Of a stretch of DNA of 40,886 nucleotides, positions 9,545 to 18,154 are shown in pieces; within the stretch, counting starts at the first letter, position 1; every line of letters begins with the position of its first letter. The notes beneath the pieces are model-generated. The model was given only the letters and a program-made list of their open reading frames with translations. It had not been told where the DNA came from and did no database searches. The stretch is from the NCBI RefSeq assembly GCF_001311075.1, contig NZ_BBAD01000024.1, positions 1 through 40,886 on the forward strand. The letters are read 5' to 3'. The position numbers were made by a program, and so were the translations under genes. This stretch comes from Secundilactobacillus similis DSM 23365 = JCM 2765 (lineage in GTDB: Bacteria; Bacillota; Bacilli; Lactobacillales; Lactobacillaceae).

Positions 9545-10288
9545 ATGACAGTAAATAACAAAGTCGTAATCATTACCGGTGCTTCTTCAGGCATCGGCGA
9601 AGCTAGTGCTAAGCTTTTAGCGAGTCACGGTGCAAAAGTAGTGCTAGGTGCTCGTCGTAAGGAACGCTTAGCAACTATCGCTGCTGATATTCAGCAACGA
9701 GGAGGTCAAGTCGCTTATCGCGAAACTGACGTCACCAAAGCAACTGATTTGGTTGAATTAGTCAAATTAGCTATGCAACAATTCGGAGGCGTCGACGTCA
9801 TTTTTAATAACGCCGGCATTATGCCAACGTCCCCCATTAGCGCACTTAAGACTGATGAGTGGAACGCGATGATCGATGTCAATCTCAAAGGCGTACTTAA
9901 TGGCATCGCGTCAGTCATGCCAATCTTCGCTCAGCAAAAACACGGACAAATTATCACCACTTCCTCTGTGGCTGGAATCAAGAGCTTTGTGGGGTCAGGG
10001 GTATATGGTGCCACCAAGTTTGCCGTTCGTAATCTCATGGAAGTCATTCGGATGGAAAGTGTCAAGGAACATACCAATATCCGGACAACCAGTTTGTATC
10101 CAGCGGCAATCAACACCGAGTTACTACACACAATCACCGATGACAGATCCCGACAAGGAATGAATACATTGTATAGCGCAGTCGGTATTAGTCCTGATGC
10201 CGTTGCACGCGTCGTAGATTTTGCCATTGCACAACCCGACGACGTCAATGTCAATGAGTTCACCATCTACCCGACCGCTCAAGCATAA
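9545..10288 (+). CDS. Short-chain dehydrogenase/reductase
   Basis: The 247-residue classical SDR probably interconverts a carbonyl and an alcohol using NAD(P)H in the cytoplasm; the substrate is unknown. It has the cofactor motif TGASSGIG at 11-18, NNAG at 88-91, and the catalytic triad Ser141, Tyr154, Lys158 (YGATK). ARRKER after the second strand favours NADP(H). The ATG is preceded by GGAG. It is the first gene of a five-gene operon that continues with an NAD(P)-binding protein 28 bases downstream. Confidence 0.93.
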   Translation: MTVNNKVVIITGASSGIGEASAKLLASHGAKVVLGARRKERLATIAADIQQRGGQVAYRETDVTKATDLVELVKLAMQQFGGVDVIFNNAGIMPTSPISALKTDEWNAMIDVNLKGVLNGIASVMPIFAQQKHGQIITTSSVAGIKSFVGSGVYGATKFAVRNLMEVIRMESVKEHTNIRTTSLYPAAINTELLHTITDDRSRQGMNTLYSAVGISPDAVARVVDFAIAQPDDVNVNEFTIYPTAQA

Positions 10289-10316
10289 TTTACTGCTACT
10301 TAGAAAGGAAACTACG

Positions 10317-10955
10317 ATGAAAAAAGTAATCTTATTAGGTGCGACTAGTAATATCTCCCGTTATCTAATCCCTCTACTCCTACAATCCCGTGACATTGAA
10401 CTACGACTATTTGCACGGCAGGCAACTCGACGTTTAGTGGCGTACGCCCAAAACCCGCAGGTAACCTTAATTGATGGTAATTGGAATAATGAACATGACT
10501 TGTTATCAGCAATCGCTGGAACAGATATTGTTTATTTGGCAACAGGGCACTTTGCGGAGGCGAATCAACGCATCGTTCGTGTAATGACTCAAGCACATGT
10601 CCATCGAATCATTATCGCTGGAGGTCTCGGAATCTATGATGAGGTAGCAGGAAAATTCGGCGCTTGGAACGCTCGCATGATGGGCGATTATACAGAAATT
10701 AAACGTGCAGCTAGTGTGTTCGATCAAAGTGAGCTTGATTATACTTTTCTACGGATGGCTTGGTTGTATAACAATGACGAACATCTGGATTACAAGATTA
10801 TTCCCAAGGGTGAAGCTTTCGTCGATACCCAAGTGACTCGACAAGCAGTGGCACGCTTAATTCGCGAGATTATCTTAAAGCCTACACTTTACAAAAAAAC
10901 AAGCATCGGTGTTGCCGAGCCTAATACGGCTTGGGGCAAACCTTCATTTTATTAG
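10317..10955 (+). CDS. NAD(P)-binding (NmrA/SDR-like) protein, paralog 1
   Basis: An atypical SDR of 212 residues starting at ATG 10317 after AAAGGAAA. An upstream in-frame extension inside the SDR gene lacks a ribosome site. The Rossmann motif is degenerate (LLGATSNISRYL in place of GxxGxxG). The sequence lacks a YxxxK triad, as in the NAD(P)H-binding DUF-type family, and keeps the family segment HRIIIAGGLGIYDE. It matches the product of 11881-12519 in length and layout. It may act as a quinone or redox-sensing reductase, but no activity can be deduced. Confidence 0.85.
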   Translation: MKKVILLGATSNISRYLIPLLLQSRDIELRLFARQATRRLVAYAQNPQVTLIDGNWNNEHDLLSAIAGTDIVYLATGHFAEANQRIVRVMTQAHVHRIIIAGGLGIYDEVAGKFGAWNARMMGDYTEIKRAASVFDQSELDYTFLRMAWLYNNDEHLDYKIIPKGEAFVDTQVTRQAVARLIREIILKPTLYKKTSIGVAEPNTAWGKPSFY

Positions 10956-10966
10956 GAGGCTATTTA

Positions 10967-11461
10967 ATGCAGATCAAAGTATCCCTTGAACAAGGTCATT
11001 TGCCTTTACTGTTTACGAGCCAAGCAACAGTTCGCCATGGTAATCAACCTATCATTTCATTTCCTATCACCGTGCTCGACATTCCTAGGGAAACACAAGT
11101 TCTTGCGCTCAGTCTCATTGATTATGACGCGGTACCTCGTACGGGTTTTCCATTCATTCATTGGCTGGCAACCAATATACCGACAACAAACGAAATCCCC
11201 ATGGACTTTAGTCGTCTGTTTAATGGCCCCCAGGGACAAAATTCGTGGATGTCGCGTTTCTATCGCCTGAAAGAGCCGTACTTTGCGTCACACTATGCTG
11301 GTCCAAATCCACCAGATCAAATGCATCGCTACACCTTGTCAGTTTATGCTTTAGGCGATTCGTTAAACCTAAAGAATGGCTTCTACTACAATCAGTTCTT
11401 GGACCAGTTGGGCACCAAAATAATTAGCACGAGTCAGTTCATAATTCCTGCCATCAATTAA
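10967..11461 (+). CDS. YbhB/YbcL-type Raf kinase inhibitor-like (PEBP) protein
   Basis: The 164-residue product starts at ATG 10967 after AGGAGG. It has the PEBP ligand-pocket features: ALSLIDYDAVPRTGFPFIHWL near the N-terminal third, GPNPPDQMHRYTLSVYAL, and a C-terminal helix. Bacterial YbhB proteins bind small anionic ligands; their role is poorly known. No signal peptide is present, so it should be cytoplasmic. It lies 11 bases after paralog 1 in the operon. Confidence 0.9.
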   Translation: MQIKVSLEQGHLPLLFTSQATVRHGNQPIISFPITVLDIPRETQVLALSLIDYDAVPRTGFPFIHWLATNIPTTNEIPMDFSRLFNGPQGQNSWMSRFYRLKEPYFASHYAGPNPPDQMHRYTLSVYALGDSLNLKNGFYYNQFLDQLGTKIISTSQFIIPAIN

Positions 11462-11518
11462 TGAACCTACGAAAAACCGCTACATTGCATATCAACGTCT
11501 AAACAGGAGGTAATATAA

Positions 11519-11884
11519 ATGTCCAAAATCAAAATAATTGTCAACGAGAGCATCCTCAGTGCAGAAGTCGAGAATAATGCAACCACACGGGCGTTACTCG
11601 ACTTAATGCCGATGAAGCTGCCAATGCTCAATTTATACACGCGTGAATTAACATATCGGTTCAAACAAGCTTTACCTGCAAATGAAGCTCACACAAGTGG
11701 ATATCGTGTCGGGGATATCGCTTACTGGCCTCCCCGCCATAGCTTTGTTATCTTTTACAAGCAAACCGGTGAAATTATCAGTCCCTTACAACCAATCGGG
11801 CATATTAACACAGGGAATCTCGCGCAATTTCGTTCATCTGGTGATGTTACTATCTCCTTTCAACGAATTGAGGAACGTCCATGA
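11519..11884 (+). CDS. Cyclophilin-like fold protein
   Basis: A 121-residue protein beginning MSKIKIIVNE, after a GGAGG site. It resembles the bacterial cyclophilin-like beta-barrel family, judged by YRVGDIAYWPPRHSFVIFYKQ and the N-terminal pattern of strand then ATTRALLDLMP. This family has the cyclophilin fold but no proven prolyl isomerase activity. Its stop overlaps the next ATG by 4 bases (ATGA), so it is translationally coupled to paralog 2. Confidence 0.85.
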   Translation: MSKIKIIVNESILSAEVENNATTRALLDLMPMKLPMLNLYTRELTYRFKQALPANEAHTSGYRVGDIAYWPPRHSFVIFYKQTGEIISPLQPIGHINTGNLAQFRSSGDVTISFQRIEERP

Positions 11885-12519
11885 AAAATATCTTAATTTT
11901 AGGAGCTAATGGACGAGTCGCGAGAATCGTACGCGATAAAATGCAAACAAAGAATGATGTTCATTTGACGTTGTTTCTCCGCAATGCGAGTCGCATCAAA
12001 GTGATAAATAATGAACGTGAACAAGTGATTGAAGGTGATGTCAATGACTCTGAGCGACTTGATTCGGTGATGAAAGGTCAAGACGTCGTTTATGCTAATC
12101 TTGTCGGCGATATGGAGCGCATGGCAACAAACATTGTTTCTGCTATGTCAAAGCATCATGTCCATCAGTTGATTTGGGTCACCGGTTCTGGTTTATATCA
12201 CGAAACTCCGGAGCCATTTGGTTCATGGGTCGAGAAAACCGTTGGACATGAGACCAAAGAAAATACCCGACGAGCAGCTAAAGTCATTGAAGGTTCTAGT
12301 TTGAATTACACGATTATTCGCGCTGCTTACATGACTGATGATAAAGAAATAAACTACGAACTTACCCATAAAGGCGAGCTGTTCAAAGGCACTATGGTGT
12401 CGCGCGCAAGTATTGCCAATTTGGTGGTAACCATACTGGACATGCCGCAATCGTATTCTCGTATGAGCCTGGGAATCGCAAAACCAGGAACAGAACACTC
12501 AATGCCACCTGCTCCGTGA
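11881..12519 (+). CDS. NAD(P)-binding (NmrA/SDR-like) protein, paralog 2
   Basis: 212 residues, the same length as the product of 10317-10955. The Rossmann motif is LGANGRVARIV. It shares with paralog 1 the segment with HVHQLIWVTGSGLYHE, a conserved PFGSW, and the C-terminal ASIANLVVTIL. The pair likely arose by duplication inside the operon, or both were recruited together. Last gene of the operon; a terminator follows at 12589. Confidence 0.87.
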   Translation: MKNILILGANGRVARIVRDKMQTKNDVHLTLFLRNASRIKVINNEREQVIEGDVNDSERLDSVMKGQDVVYANLVGDMERMATNIVSAMSKHHVHQLIWVTGSGLYHETPEPFGSWVEKTVGHETKENTRRAAKVIEGSSLNYTIIRAAYMTDDKEINYELTHKGELFKGTMVSRASIANLVVTILDMPQSYSRMSLGIAKPGTEHSMPPAP

Positions 12520-13032
12520 CAACACAAACAGCAGATTACCTGCGTGTCGATATGATTCCAAACTCCGAAAAATCAAATTTAATCGTATAGGGCTGTGGTA
12601 CTAAAGCAGCCTTTTTTTGAAATGCTGGGTAACACAATCCAACGTCATCATGCAATTCAACTTTCGAAGACTGAACATGTGTATGCGCATCAGTGTTGCT
12701 AATTGGCATAGTAAGAAATATTCCTTATCCGAAACCCTACTATTCTAAAATCTCAGGTGGGCAGATTAGAGGGCACACAACGATTCAAATTACAAAGCAT
12801 TGATCATCAACATACAGAATTTATATTTTGAGTAACACCTGTTCGAAGATTCTATCCTGACTTCAAGACATCAAAAAAAACCTGTTTCCAAGGACTTACG
12901 GCTAAATTCGATGCTTGTATGTGGATCAATTTTGTAAAACTTGTCTCGTGTTACATTTTTGAGGACATTGTTTTCCCCGTCTCGTTAGTTCAATATTGCA
13001 TTGTGACTATCGTGTGACGTCGTCAGCGACCA
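12520..13032. other. 513-base intergenic region
   Basis: It contains the terminator of the SDR operon (12589-12618). The rest, up to the end of the CAP-domain gene, is AT-rich with no supported reading frame, RNA gene or repeat. A degraded remnant cannot be excluded but none was recognised. Confidence 0.55.
12589..12618 (+). terminator. Terminator of the SDR operon
   Basis: AGGGCTG pairs with CAGCCTT around an 11-base loop, followed by a run of 7 T. Confidence 0.8.
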
Positions 13033-13980
13033 TTATTTGGCACCAAGAATGGCAGTATTAGAAACAACATCGTTATCTTTGATCCAAGTTGCGCCAATCC
13101 CAATCACGTTATAACTAGCATTTAATAAAATATCGCGGTGACCATTAGTATGTTCTTCATCATCGTAGATATAAGCCAAAACGGCCGCCTTACCAGCGCT
13201 GTAAGAGTCATCGACAACGGTGTTCAATTTGATAGTCGTGTCAATATTTTCACTGGAACTAAGGCCGTGACTGATTGTATTAACAGATTCCATACCCAAA
13301 ACTTCAGCACGAGCGTAGGAAATACCACTATCTTTGGCATATTCCATAAAAATATAATGACCATTAGCATCAGTATGGCCACCGTTAATGATCGTTTCAG
13401 GATCACGTTTAGTCGCAATTGAGTCTAAACCAGCATCTTCGCTCAATGCGTCAAGTCCCCGAGAAGCGCGTTCTTGATTGACAGTATCAATAAAGCCTTG
13501 ACGATATTTGGCAATACTCATTGAAAATTTTCCTTTTGCCAACCGCTCGTAGTCACTTTTACCCCAGTTACCGGTAGCGTTAACTGGAACCTTGGGTGTT
13601 GACTTTGAATCAGAGTTAGTAGTCGGCGCCTTATACGAAACCTTCCTCAACCAGCCGCGCCATACCCAACCGGTGTGTCCAGAGTCTGTTTTGAACTTAT
13701 AGTAAACCGCCTTTTTCCCATTCACCGTGACGTGCGATGCATAATAACCAGTGACATAAGCCCCATAGGCACCAAGTCTGGCACCAGTCTTATGATTGAG
13801 CTTGCCGTTGCTGTAAATAACGGCTTTCTTATTAACCACTTTGTAGTCGTTGTCCTTGATATTTTCGTAGTACCGAAATTTCGTTTTTGCGGCAGCGTCG
13901 ATCGCATTCGTGGTGATGATTGTACCGGCAATACCAGCGGATGCAACGATGATAGCGCTCACTTTAGTTAATTTTGACAT
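13033..13980 (-). CDS. Secreted CAP-domain protein with N-terminal SH3-like segment
   Basis: A 315-residue exported protein. Residues 1-32 form a signal peptide with a hydrophobic core (AIIVASAGIAGTIITT) and a likely cut near AIDAAA. Residues about 35-115 form a repeat-like wall-binding segment with VWRGWLRKV, typical of lactobacillus surface proteins. After a Ser/Thr/Pro linker, residues about 160-315 are a CAP (SCP/PR1) domain with FIDTVNQERASRGL, GGHTDANGHYIFMEY and HRDILLNASYNVIGIGA. The ATG at 13980 is preceded by GGGGG. Its role is unknown. The conserved His and Glu positions of CAP cavities appear present. Confidence 0.88.
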   Translation of the reverse strand: MSKLTKVSAIIVASAGIAGTIITTNAIDAAAKTKFRYYENIKDNDYKVVNKKAVIYSNGKLNHKTGARLGAYGAYVTGYYASHVTVNGKKAVYYKFKTDSGHTGWVWRGWLRKVSYKAPTTNSDSKSTPKVPVNATGNWGKSDYERLAKGKFSMSIAKYRQGFIDTVNQERASRGLDALSEDAGLDSIATKRDPETIINGGHTDANGHYIFMEYAKDSGISYARAEVLGMESVNTISHGLSSSENIDTTIKLNTVVDDSYSAGKAAVLAYIYDDEEHTNGHRDILLNASYNVIGIGATWIKDNDVVSNTAILGAK

Positions 13981-14092
13981 GCTAAATCCCCCTGTGAGTT
14001 ACGCCGATGTTTTTTATTTAAAATCGATAAACCTGTGCCCCTACTTAAAAATTGCTTATTCATTTATAAACATCCCCCTTTAATCATTACCC

Positions 14093-14104
14093 ATCATTAT
14101 ATCA
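14093..14104 (-). promoter_or_regulatory. Extended -10 promoter of the CAP-domain gene
   Basis: Minus-strand TGATATAAT: consensus -10 TATAAT at 14096-14101 with an upstream TG. No good -35 is present at 17 bases. The leader would be about 110 bases. Confidence 0.5.
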
Positions 14105-14177
14105 ATTATTACGGTCAATCTCGCTACCTGATTGTGAAATTGTTCCGTCAAAGTAACCGTTCCTTTTAGAACAGAAC

Positions 14178-14203
14178 AAAAAAAGCCCGATATACGGACT
14201 TTT
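14178..14203 (-). terminator. Terminator of the secreted-protein gene at 14291
   Basis: Minus-strand AAGTCCG pairs with CGGGCTT (one wobble) around TATAT, followed by TTTTT. Confidence 0.7.
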
Positions 14204-14290
14204 AATTAAGGACTAGCAGCTACTGATTTGAAAAGAAAGTGTCTGATCAAAGCCTTCAACGCTCTCCAAACAGCACAGTTCATCCGTCAA

Positions 14291-14974
14291 TCAAGCATTT
14301 CCTGCTAGCGTATAGAAAAGGTTTCGCTTACTGCCAACCGAATAACTGAGCGCAGCATTAGTATCCGCAACCTGTGCCCCGTTAAAGTGAACCATTAACC
14401 GATAGCGGTAATTTCTCTTATTGCTGATTTTCTTATCAGGTAGTTTTAACATATTATGCTTGGCATATACGTATGTTGTCTGACCTTTAGCCACTGATTT
14501 GGTAACTTTGGTCGACGAAGTAGGTTTAGTCGTCGCTTGATCATTCTTAAAGTATTCGACATAACCATCACTGGTAAACCGAATGGTGGCGTTTTGATCC
14601 TGACGACCCTGATCGGTAACGTTGGTTTTGGGTTGCCACATCACTGGTAATTGATCCATTGCGACCGATTTAACGGCTTTCAGATTATGGTTAACCCGCA
14701 CCTTCAAATATGTTGCGGTTGTTGCGTGTCTAATTTGGTAACGCAACGTGCTCAATTCAATGGTCGCATATTTCTGACCATTCTTCTTAGAAAAGTAGGT
14801 CACATAAACTCGGGTGTTAGCCGGAATGGTTACCCGACCCACTGTTGTCTTTTTTGTGACGAGTTGATAGTGACTCGTTGTAGTGGCCTTAGTTGCGGCG
14901 TTAGCGGTCCCCATTAAACCAGCAAGTCCTAGCGCTAACGTCAATCCAGTCACCGTGATTCTTTTTAAGTTCAT
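14291..14974 (-). CDS. Secreted protein of unknown function
   Basis: 227 residues from ATG 14974, chosen because a GGGGGG ribosome site lies 7 bases upstream; an upstream in-frame extension has none. Residues 1-26 are a clear signal peptide (hydrophobic ALGLAGLMG, cleavage at ANA-AT). The mature part is basic and rich in Thr, Lys and Tyr, with beta-type segments. It has no cell-wall sorting motif and no recognised catalytic motif. It resembles small lactobacillus extracellular proteins in composition only. It stands alone with its own terminator, next to the CAP-domain gene. Confidence 0.8.
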   Translation of the reverse strand: MNLKRITVTGLTLALGLAGLMGTANAATKATTTSHYQLVTKKTTVGRVTIPANTRVYVTYFSKKNGQKYATIELSTLRYQIRHATTATYLKVRVNHNLKAVKSVAMDQLPVMWQPKTNVTDQGRQDQNATIRFTSDGYVEYFKNDQATTKPTSSTKVTKSVAKGQTTYVYAKHNMLKLPDKKISNKRNYRYRLMVHFNGAQVADTNAALSYSVGSKRNLFYTLAGNA

Positions 14975-15036
14975 TGCAATCCCCCCTTTACTAAGTAAGC
15001 GTACCCCTTCGAACAAAATTATCAACTATTTTCAAT

Positions 15037-15095
15037 AAAAAAGGGCCTCGATACGTAGATCCGTTTCTGGATCTGCCTATTGAAGTCCCTTTTTG
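15037..15095 (-). terminator. Terminator of yozE
   Basis: Outer stem AAAAAGGG/CCCTTTTTT encloses an inner hairpin AGATCC/GGATCT, on the minus strand, 35 bases after the yozE stop. Confidence 0.7.
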
Positions 15096-15129
15096 CACGT
15101 GTTTGATTAGTCACTCAGATACGCTGTAC

Positions 15130-15348
15130 TTAATCCTGCGCCTGATAAAGCACCCAAGCGTCATCAAAAATGGTCATCGATGGCAAATATGGGGCGTTTT
15201 CCTCCAGGTATTTGGATAACTCATCAAAGTGCGTTTCTTGCTTTGGAAACCCTTGGTCGTAAAAAGCGTTGTTCGCAAATTCCGCCACGGGTTCATAATC
15301 TTCTGGGTTACGTTGGGTCATTAAAAATTGGTAAAAGCTTTGTCGCAT
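15130..15348 (-). CDS. yozE: YozE family protein (UPF0346)
   Basis: A 72-residue acidic protein matching the YozE SAM-like family ([17 protein letters not shown] at the start, [19 protein letters not shown] later). Function is unknown; the fold is a small helical bundle. ATG 15348 has AAAGGAG upstream. It lies 18 bases after ypmS, as in many Firmicutes. Confidence 0.93.
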   Translation of the reverse strand: MRQSFYQFLMTQRNPEDYEPVAEFANNAFYDQGFPKQETHFDELSKYLEENAPYLPSMTIFDDAWVLYQAQD

Positions 15349-15366
15349 ATCAACACTCCTTTACGG

Positions 15367-15992
15367 TTAAGACTTGGTCTTAGGCACGAGCACTTTAAAC
15401 TCAAAGTGGCCGTCACCCGACATATCGATTTGTTGGGCGCGATACTGAACGCCGTTGGTCCGGAAGCGGTGCAGATCCATCGTAATGGTTTTTTGCTTCA
15501 CATCTAGGTCCACCCACTTCGGCAGATTGTACTGAGCCTTAATATAACTCATAACGGCCTTAACGGGAATACTTAATTCACCAACGGCTAATTTTTTCGC
15601 TTTAAGTTGAACGTTGCCGTTCGCTAAAACCTTTGGCGTTAATGATAACCCAAAATTGACTGGTAAGCCTAGTAATTTGGTTTGGCCGGTCAAAACCGCA
15701 TCATCGTTAACTTCAATTGGTAAGTGACTTTTTGCTTACTCTCGGTCTGGTATTGATCCAAATAGTAGGCCGCCATCGCGTTTAACTGTTTCTTATTCAG
15801 GGTGACGTTAAAGCTGGCCGCTGACGTTGGCGTGCTGGTGGCTGGTTTAACTTGCTCCGAACCGGCCCGCAGCATTTGGGTGCCAAGGTAGCCAAACCCA
15901 ATGATCAAAATTGCTGCCAGTGTAATAAACGCCCACTTCCACGGATTAACGCCTCGTTTTTTTGGCGTTTGTTGTCTTGTTGGTGTTGTCAA
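15367..15992 (-). pseudogene. ypmS: YpmS family protein (DUF2140), frameshifted in this sequence
   Basis: A membrane-anchored protein with one N-terminal transmembrane helix (about residues 20-40, AFITLAAILIIGFGYLG) and an extracytoplasmic domain. The first part ends out of frame after VTYQLKLTMMRF. The second resumes at TGQTKLLGLPVNFGLS. One missing base near 15714 (GG read as G in TTGGAAGTT) restores a 208-residue protein reading QLEVNDDAVLTGQTK. The start is TTG 15992, after GGAGGGG. It follows the SGNH hydrolase gene by about 20 bases, as ypmS follows ypmR in Bacillus. Role unknown. Confidence 0.85.
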
Positions 15993-16011
15993 AATACCCC
16001 TCCATTACTCA

Positions 16012-16929
16012 TTAATTGCGCGTTGACCAGTTCACGTGCTGGCCAATCGCTTGTTTCAACTGTTTCGCCATGATCGTATAACCTCGCTTATTCGGATGGA
16101 AATGATCATGGGTTGATAAATAATCGTTCTTTTCATCACTGGTTTGATCCTGCAGTAGTTTTTCGACTTCCGCCGGATCAACGTATTGCTGGTTGGTCTT
16201 TTTGGTTTCCTGTTTTAGTTTGGCCTTAGCAGTTTCGGATTGATACTGACCGTAACTCAGTTGCTGATTAATGGTTACAAAGTGTGTCCCACTAACTTGA
16301 CTGGCCACCTTTTGGTTCACCTGGTTCCACTGATCAACAGCATCTGTAATCATCGATGCGGTTGAAAAGTAAACGTAAACCGGGTTGTAAATGCCGAATA
16401 GGTAAACTTGAGCTTTAGGGTTTACTTGGTGAATATCTTGAATCAACTGCGTCAGCTTTTGCTGATACGTCACCTTAGCGGGTGCCAGCTTAGCGGCTAA
16501 TTGACTGCTTGAGTCAACCAAGATATTCTTTTCCAGTTTTTGTAATAGGTCGTTACCCCCAACCGTCACGGCAATCACATCCGCACGTTTTAGTGCTAAC
16601 CGCAAGCGGGCTTTATGGGTCACTCGTTTGTCGATCTGATCACTGCGTTCACCGCCGATGCCGAAGTTTTGGGTCCGCACCTTAACTCGGTAATCCGTTT
16701 CAAGTTGTTGTTTGAGCATCGGCAAGTACCCCTGATGATCATCCGCATAGCCGATCCCCTGAGTCAGTGAATCACCAACCGCAACTACTCGAACTGACTT
16801 AGTTGGGGTCACGTGATGCGTAGTTATCGGCGTTGCTGATTGATTTCGCTGCTGGAACCACCAGAGGCCACCGCCGATAATGATCAGCAGGCCAATCAGG
16901 ATTCCCACCCATTTTAATCCTCGTCGCAT
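16012..16929 (-). CDS. SGNH/GDSL-family hydrolase (YpmR-like)
   Basis: A 305-residue protein with an N-terminal membrane anchor (residues 8-25) and an extracytoplasmic SGNH esterase/lipase domain. Blocks seen: GDSLTQG with Ser54, GIGGERSDQI, TVGGNDLL, and the C-terminal DHFHPNKRGY with the catalytic Asp and His. The natural substrate is unknown, possibly lipid or acylated wall polymer. The ATG has AGGAGTGACA upstream. It forms an operon with ypmS and yozE. Confidence 0.92.
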   Translation of the reverse strand: MRRGLKWVGILIGLLIIIGGGLWWFQQRNQSATPITTHHVTPTKSVRVVAVGDSLTQGIGYADDHQGYLPMLKQQLETDYRVKVRTQNFGIGGERSDQIDKRVTHKARLRLALKRADVIAVTVGGNDLLQKLEKNILVDSSSQLAAKLAPAKVTYQQKLTQLIQDIHQVNPKAQVYLFGIYNPVYVYFSTASMITDAVDQWNQVNQKVASQVSGTHFVTINQQLSYGQYQSETAKAKLKQETKKTNQQYVDPAEVEKLLQDQTSDEKNDYLSTHDHFHPNKRGYTIMAKQLKQAIGQHVNWSTRN

Positions 16930-16970
16930 GTTGTCACTCCTTTAGCTACTAGTTTAACATTTAGATAAGT

Positions 16971-17009
16971 AAAAACTCCAGATGGTTAGGGTACATTCCA
17001 TCCGGAGTT
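16971..17009 (-). terminator. Terminator of degV
   Basis: Minus-strand AACTCCGGATGG pairs with CCATCTGGAGTT (one mismatch) and is followed by TTTTA. Confidence 0.8.
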
Positions 17010-17043
17010 GTCACTGAGTTTGTTCGTTCACACTGATTAAGGC

Positions 17044-17887
17044 CTAATCGTCAAAGTAGTACATTAACGCAAAGGCCCTGGGCCACCATGCGACGCAATG
17101 ATTGGCACCGTTTCGCGAACTACGATATCAATATCTGGGAACAGGGGTTTCAAGTGTTCAAGTAACTTGTTGACCATCTCAGTCGCCTTGACGTGAGAGA
17201 TCCCGATCGCTTGATCTTAGGCGTTTTCGCCATTTGTTCGTAGACTTTGTCGAAATACCGATCGATCGTCTTAACACCCCGACCCTTCGTCCGGATATTA
17301 AGTTCGCCGTTACCAACCTGCAACACGATCTTGATGTTCAGCAGTGATGAGATAGCCCCTGTCATTCGGTTGATCCGGCCACCCTTAACTAAGTTGTCAA
17401 GGGTCATCACACCCATGTAAAGCCGGGTGTTGTCTTGAACTTTCTTGGTCATCGCAACGATTTCGTCGACGGATGCGCCAGCCGCTGCTAACTTCGCCGC
17501 TTCGATACACTGAAAGGCCAGTGCCCGGTCAGTTGTTTGGCTATCAACCACCGTAACATCCGATTTTGAAATCGTTGCCGCTTGTTCAGCGGTATGAACG
17601 GTGCCACTAATCGCTTCCAGCATGTTCAAGCACACGATTGGACTGCCATCAGCGCCAAGGTCATCAAAGACCTTGATGAAGTCACCCAATGGTGGTTGAC
17701 TCGTTTTAGGAAAAGTTTTGGCACTTTCCATTTTATCAATGAACTCTTCGTTGGTGATGGTTCGTCGTTCAACGTAAACGACATCATCGATCATGACCGT
17801 TAATGGGACGATCGTAATGTGATACTTTTCGACTTCTTCGTCGGTTAAGCCGGCGGAAGAATCCGTTACAATTTTGACAGTTGCCAT
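17044..17887 (-). pseudogene. DegV family fatty-acid-binding protein, two frameshifts in this sequence
   Basis: DegV/FakB proteins bind fatty acids and present them to FakA kinase for phospholipid synthesis. The N-terminal 215 residues are intact (KIVTDSSAGLTDEEVEKYHI, then TSQPPLGDF and GGRINRMTG). The uninterrupted frame ends at 17150 in nonsense. Restoring one G at 17210/17211 gives KIKAIGISHVKATEMVNKLL. Restoring one more in the CCC at 17076-17078 gives the conserved ending ASHGGPGAFALMYYFDD, stopping at 17044. The repaired length is 281 residues, normal. Two independent breaks in a conserved frame point to sequence errors or advanced decay. Confidence 0.88.
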
Positions 17888-17929
17888 GATTGGTTATAAC
17901 CACGCTTTCTTACCCAATGTTGTCAATTT

Positions 17930-17976
17930 CATGCTACAATTAGTCAGTAGCATGAAAACGATTCGCTAATAGTATA
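17930..17976 (-). promoter_or_regulatory. degV promoter region with leader palindrome
   Basis: Extended -10 TGCTATACT (hexamer at 17971-17976) on the minus strand. Just downstream lies an inverted repeat, CATGCTAC (17930-17937) and GTAGCATG (17947-17954), with a 9-base spacer, about 45-70 bases before the degV ATG. It could be an operator or leader hairpin. Confidence 0.5.
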
Positions 17977-18154
17977 GCAGATTTAGCGGTGACTTTCATT
18001 CACATTCGACCGGATAATCGTTCCAAATCATCATCTTAACGGCTTAATGGCTGTTTTACCGGACAATTGTCACGAATAATCTAACAATTTCACGGCATCT
18101 GTTGGTTAATGACGCAATCAACCCCAACTGGTGCCACTGAATGGAGGCTTTTTC

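Larger units (their letters stand above)
13981..14290. other. 310-base intergenic region between two secreted-protein genes
   Basis: It holds the leader and extended -10 promoter of the CAP gene (14096-14104) and a terminator of the upstream secreted-protein gene (14178-14203). No gene was seen. Confidence 0.6.

Noticed and set aside
10221..10316. Longer N-terminus for the first NAD(P)-binding protein
   Set aside because: The extension lies inside the SDR gene in another frame; the Rossmann start and ribosome site favour 10317.
12520..13032. Degraded gene or small RNA in the gap after the SDR operon
   Set aside because: Apart from the operon terminator no frame, motif or convincing structure could be supported.
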